This document shows, one piece after another, positions 5,514 through 5,949 of a stretch of DNA of 5,949 bases. This stretch comes from Micromonospora_J zhanjiangensis. GTDB taxonomy: Bacteria; Actinomycetota; Actinomycetes; Mycobacteriales; Micromonosporaceae. Numbering within the stretch: the stretch's first letter is position 1; each line of letters opens with the position of its first letter. The notes beneath the pieces are model-generated. The model was not told the origin of the DNA. It worked only from the letters and a program-made list of their open reading frames with translations, and searched no databases. Location of the stretch: positions 1 through 5,949 of the forward strand of contig NZ_JBHSBN010000070.1 in NCBI RefSeq assembly GCF_042650605.1. Reading direction: 5' to 3'. A program made the translations under genes and the position numbers.

Positions 5514-5949
5514 ATGGCGGCACTAGAAGCGGTGAGGCTTCAGCACTATCGTCTGGGCGTGGTCCCTGGTGAGCCTCTGCCACCGCCAACGGCGGAGCAA
5601 CTCGAGTCATGGGCCGGCCGCGGGCGTGTCCTGCGCGCGACCGAGACGGACGTGGCAGCGTGGCGGCTTCCGCAGTCAGCGAAAACGGCGCTGACAATCA
5701 GCGGGGTGCCGTTGTTCGACGGCCTCGTGCGGGAGGTCTCATTCCGCGCCGCGCCGACGATGTACCGATTGGCTGTCGACTACGACGACGGGCCGGTACA
5801 GATGGTCTGGGAGTACGGTGCCGTACCGGAAACGGGCGAGGTCCGCCTGTGGCTGGCTGGCGAGCATGGGGATGGTTCCTTCGTGAACTCCTCGATCAGC
5901 CAATGGTTGTGTTCACTGCACTTGGTCGGCTGTTGGTTCACCGAGTCGG
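5514..5949 (+). CDS. SUKH-4-like immunity protein (3' truncated by window)
   Basis: An open frame from ATG 5514 runs off the window after 145 codons. It reads as a SUKH-4-type protein, a family known mainly as cytoplasmic immunity proteins that bind and neutralise toxin domains of polymorphic toxin systems. The family features seen are WRLPQSAKTALTISGVPLFD (50-69), a beta-rich middle with TMYRLAVDYDDG (82-93), VPETGEVRLW (104-113) and the typical FVNSSISQWLCSLHLVG (123-139), close to the usual '(F)VNSSl..fl.cL' motif. No signal peptide or membrane segment is present, as expected for a cytosolic immunity factor. No partner toxin is visible in the window, so it may be an orphan or its toxin may lie further right. 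GTG 5532 is an alternative start. The same frame is open upstream through the IS701 relic, without a stop, which I take as coincidence. Confidence 0.7.
   Translation, partial: MAALEAVRLQHYRLGVVPGEPLPPPTAEQLESWAGRGRVLRATETDVAAWRLPQSAKTALTISGVPLFDGLVREVSFRAAPTMYRLAVDYDDGPVQMVWEYGAVPETGEVRLWLAGEHGDGSFVNSSISQWLCSLHLVGCWFTES

Overview
The window is high-GC DNA whose coding parts have strongly G/C-biased third codon positions. Several insertion-sequence families and flavoprotein types present are common in actinomycetes, so I infer an actinobacterial chromosome (Streptomyces/Micromonospora-like). I cannot fix the genus from sequence alone. No rRNA, tRNA or CRISPR array was seen.

Layout. Positions 2-193 (minus strand) hold the tail of an IS5-type transposase. 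Positions 185-490 encode a small hydrophobic protein that probably starts at a TTG codon with a good ribosome binding site. Positions 518-654 look like one end of an IS21-family element: a TGTCAA tip followed by four degenerate repeats about 23-24 bp apart, with no transposase genes attached. Directly after it, 669-983 is the last ~100 residues of an FAD-dependent oxidoreductase whose front is missing, followed by a strong hairpin.

The centre (1131-5161) is the only intact multi-gene unit: two genes overlapping by ATGA. The first encodes an 867-residue protein with a zinc-dependent phospholipase C-type metal site in residues 1-283, a ~147-residue helical insertion between metal ligands, and a ~580-residue C-terminal part I do not recognise. 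The second encodes a 476-residue protein with a Gly/Cys/His-rich N-terminal tract (12 Cys, 10 His in residues 27-112) followed by a CARDB/Ig-like beta-sandwich. Neither has a visible signal peptide or transmembrane anchor. The overlap implies co-translation and a shared job, which I infer to be a metal-dependent enzyme with a metal-binding or adhesive partner.

The right end carries an IS701-type transposase remnant with an internal deletion and frame change (5295-5481), then a SUKH-4-like immunity protein (5514 to the window edge), possibly made from a leaderless mRNA. The picture is an accessory region: an intact two-gene cassette and an immunity gene embedded among broken mobile elements and a truncated metabolic gene.
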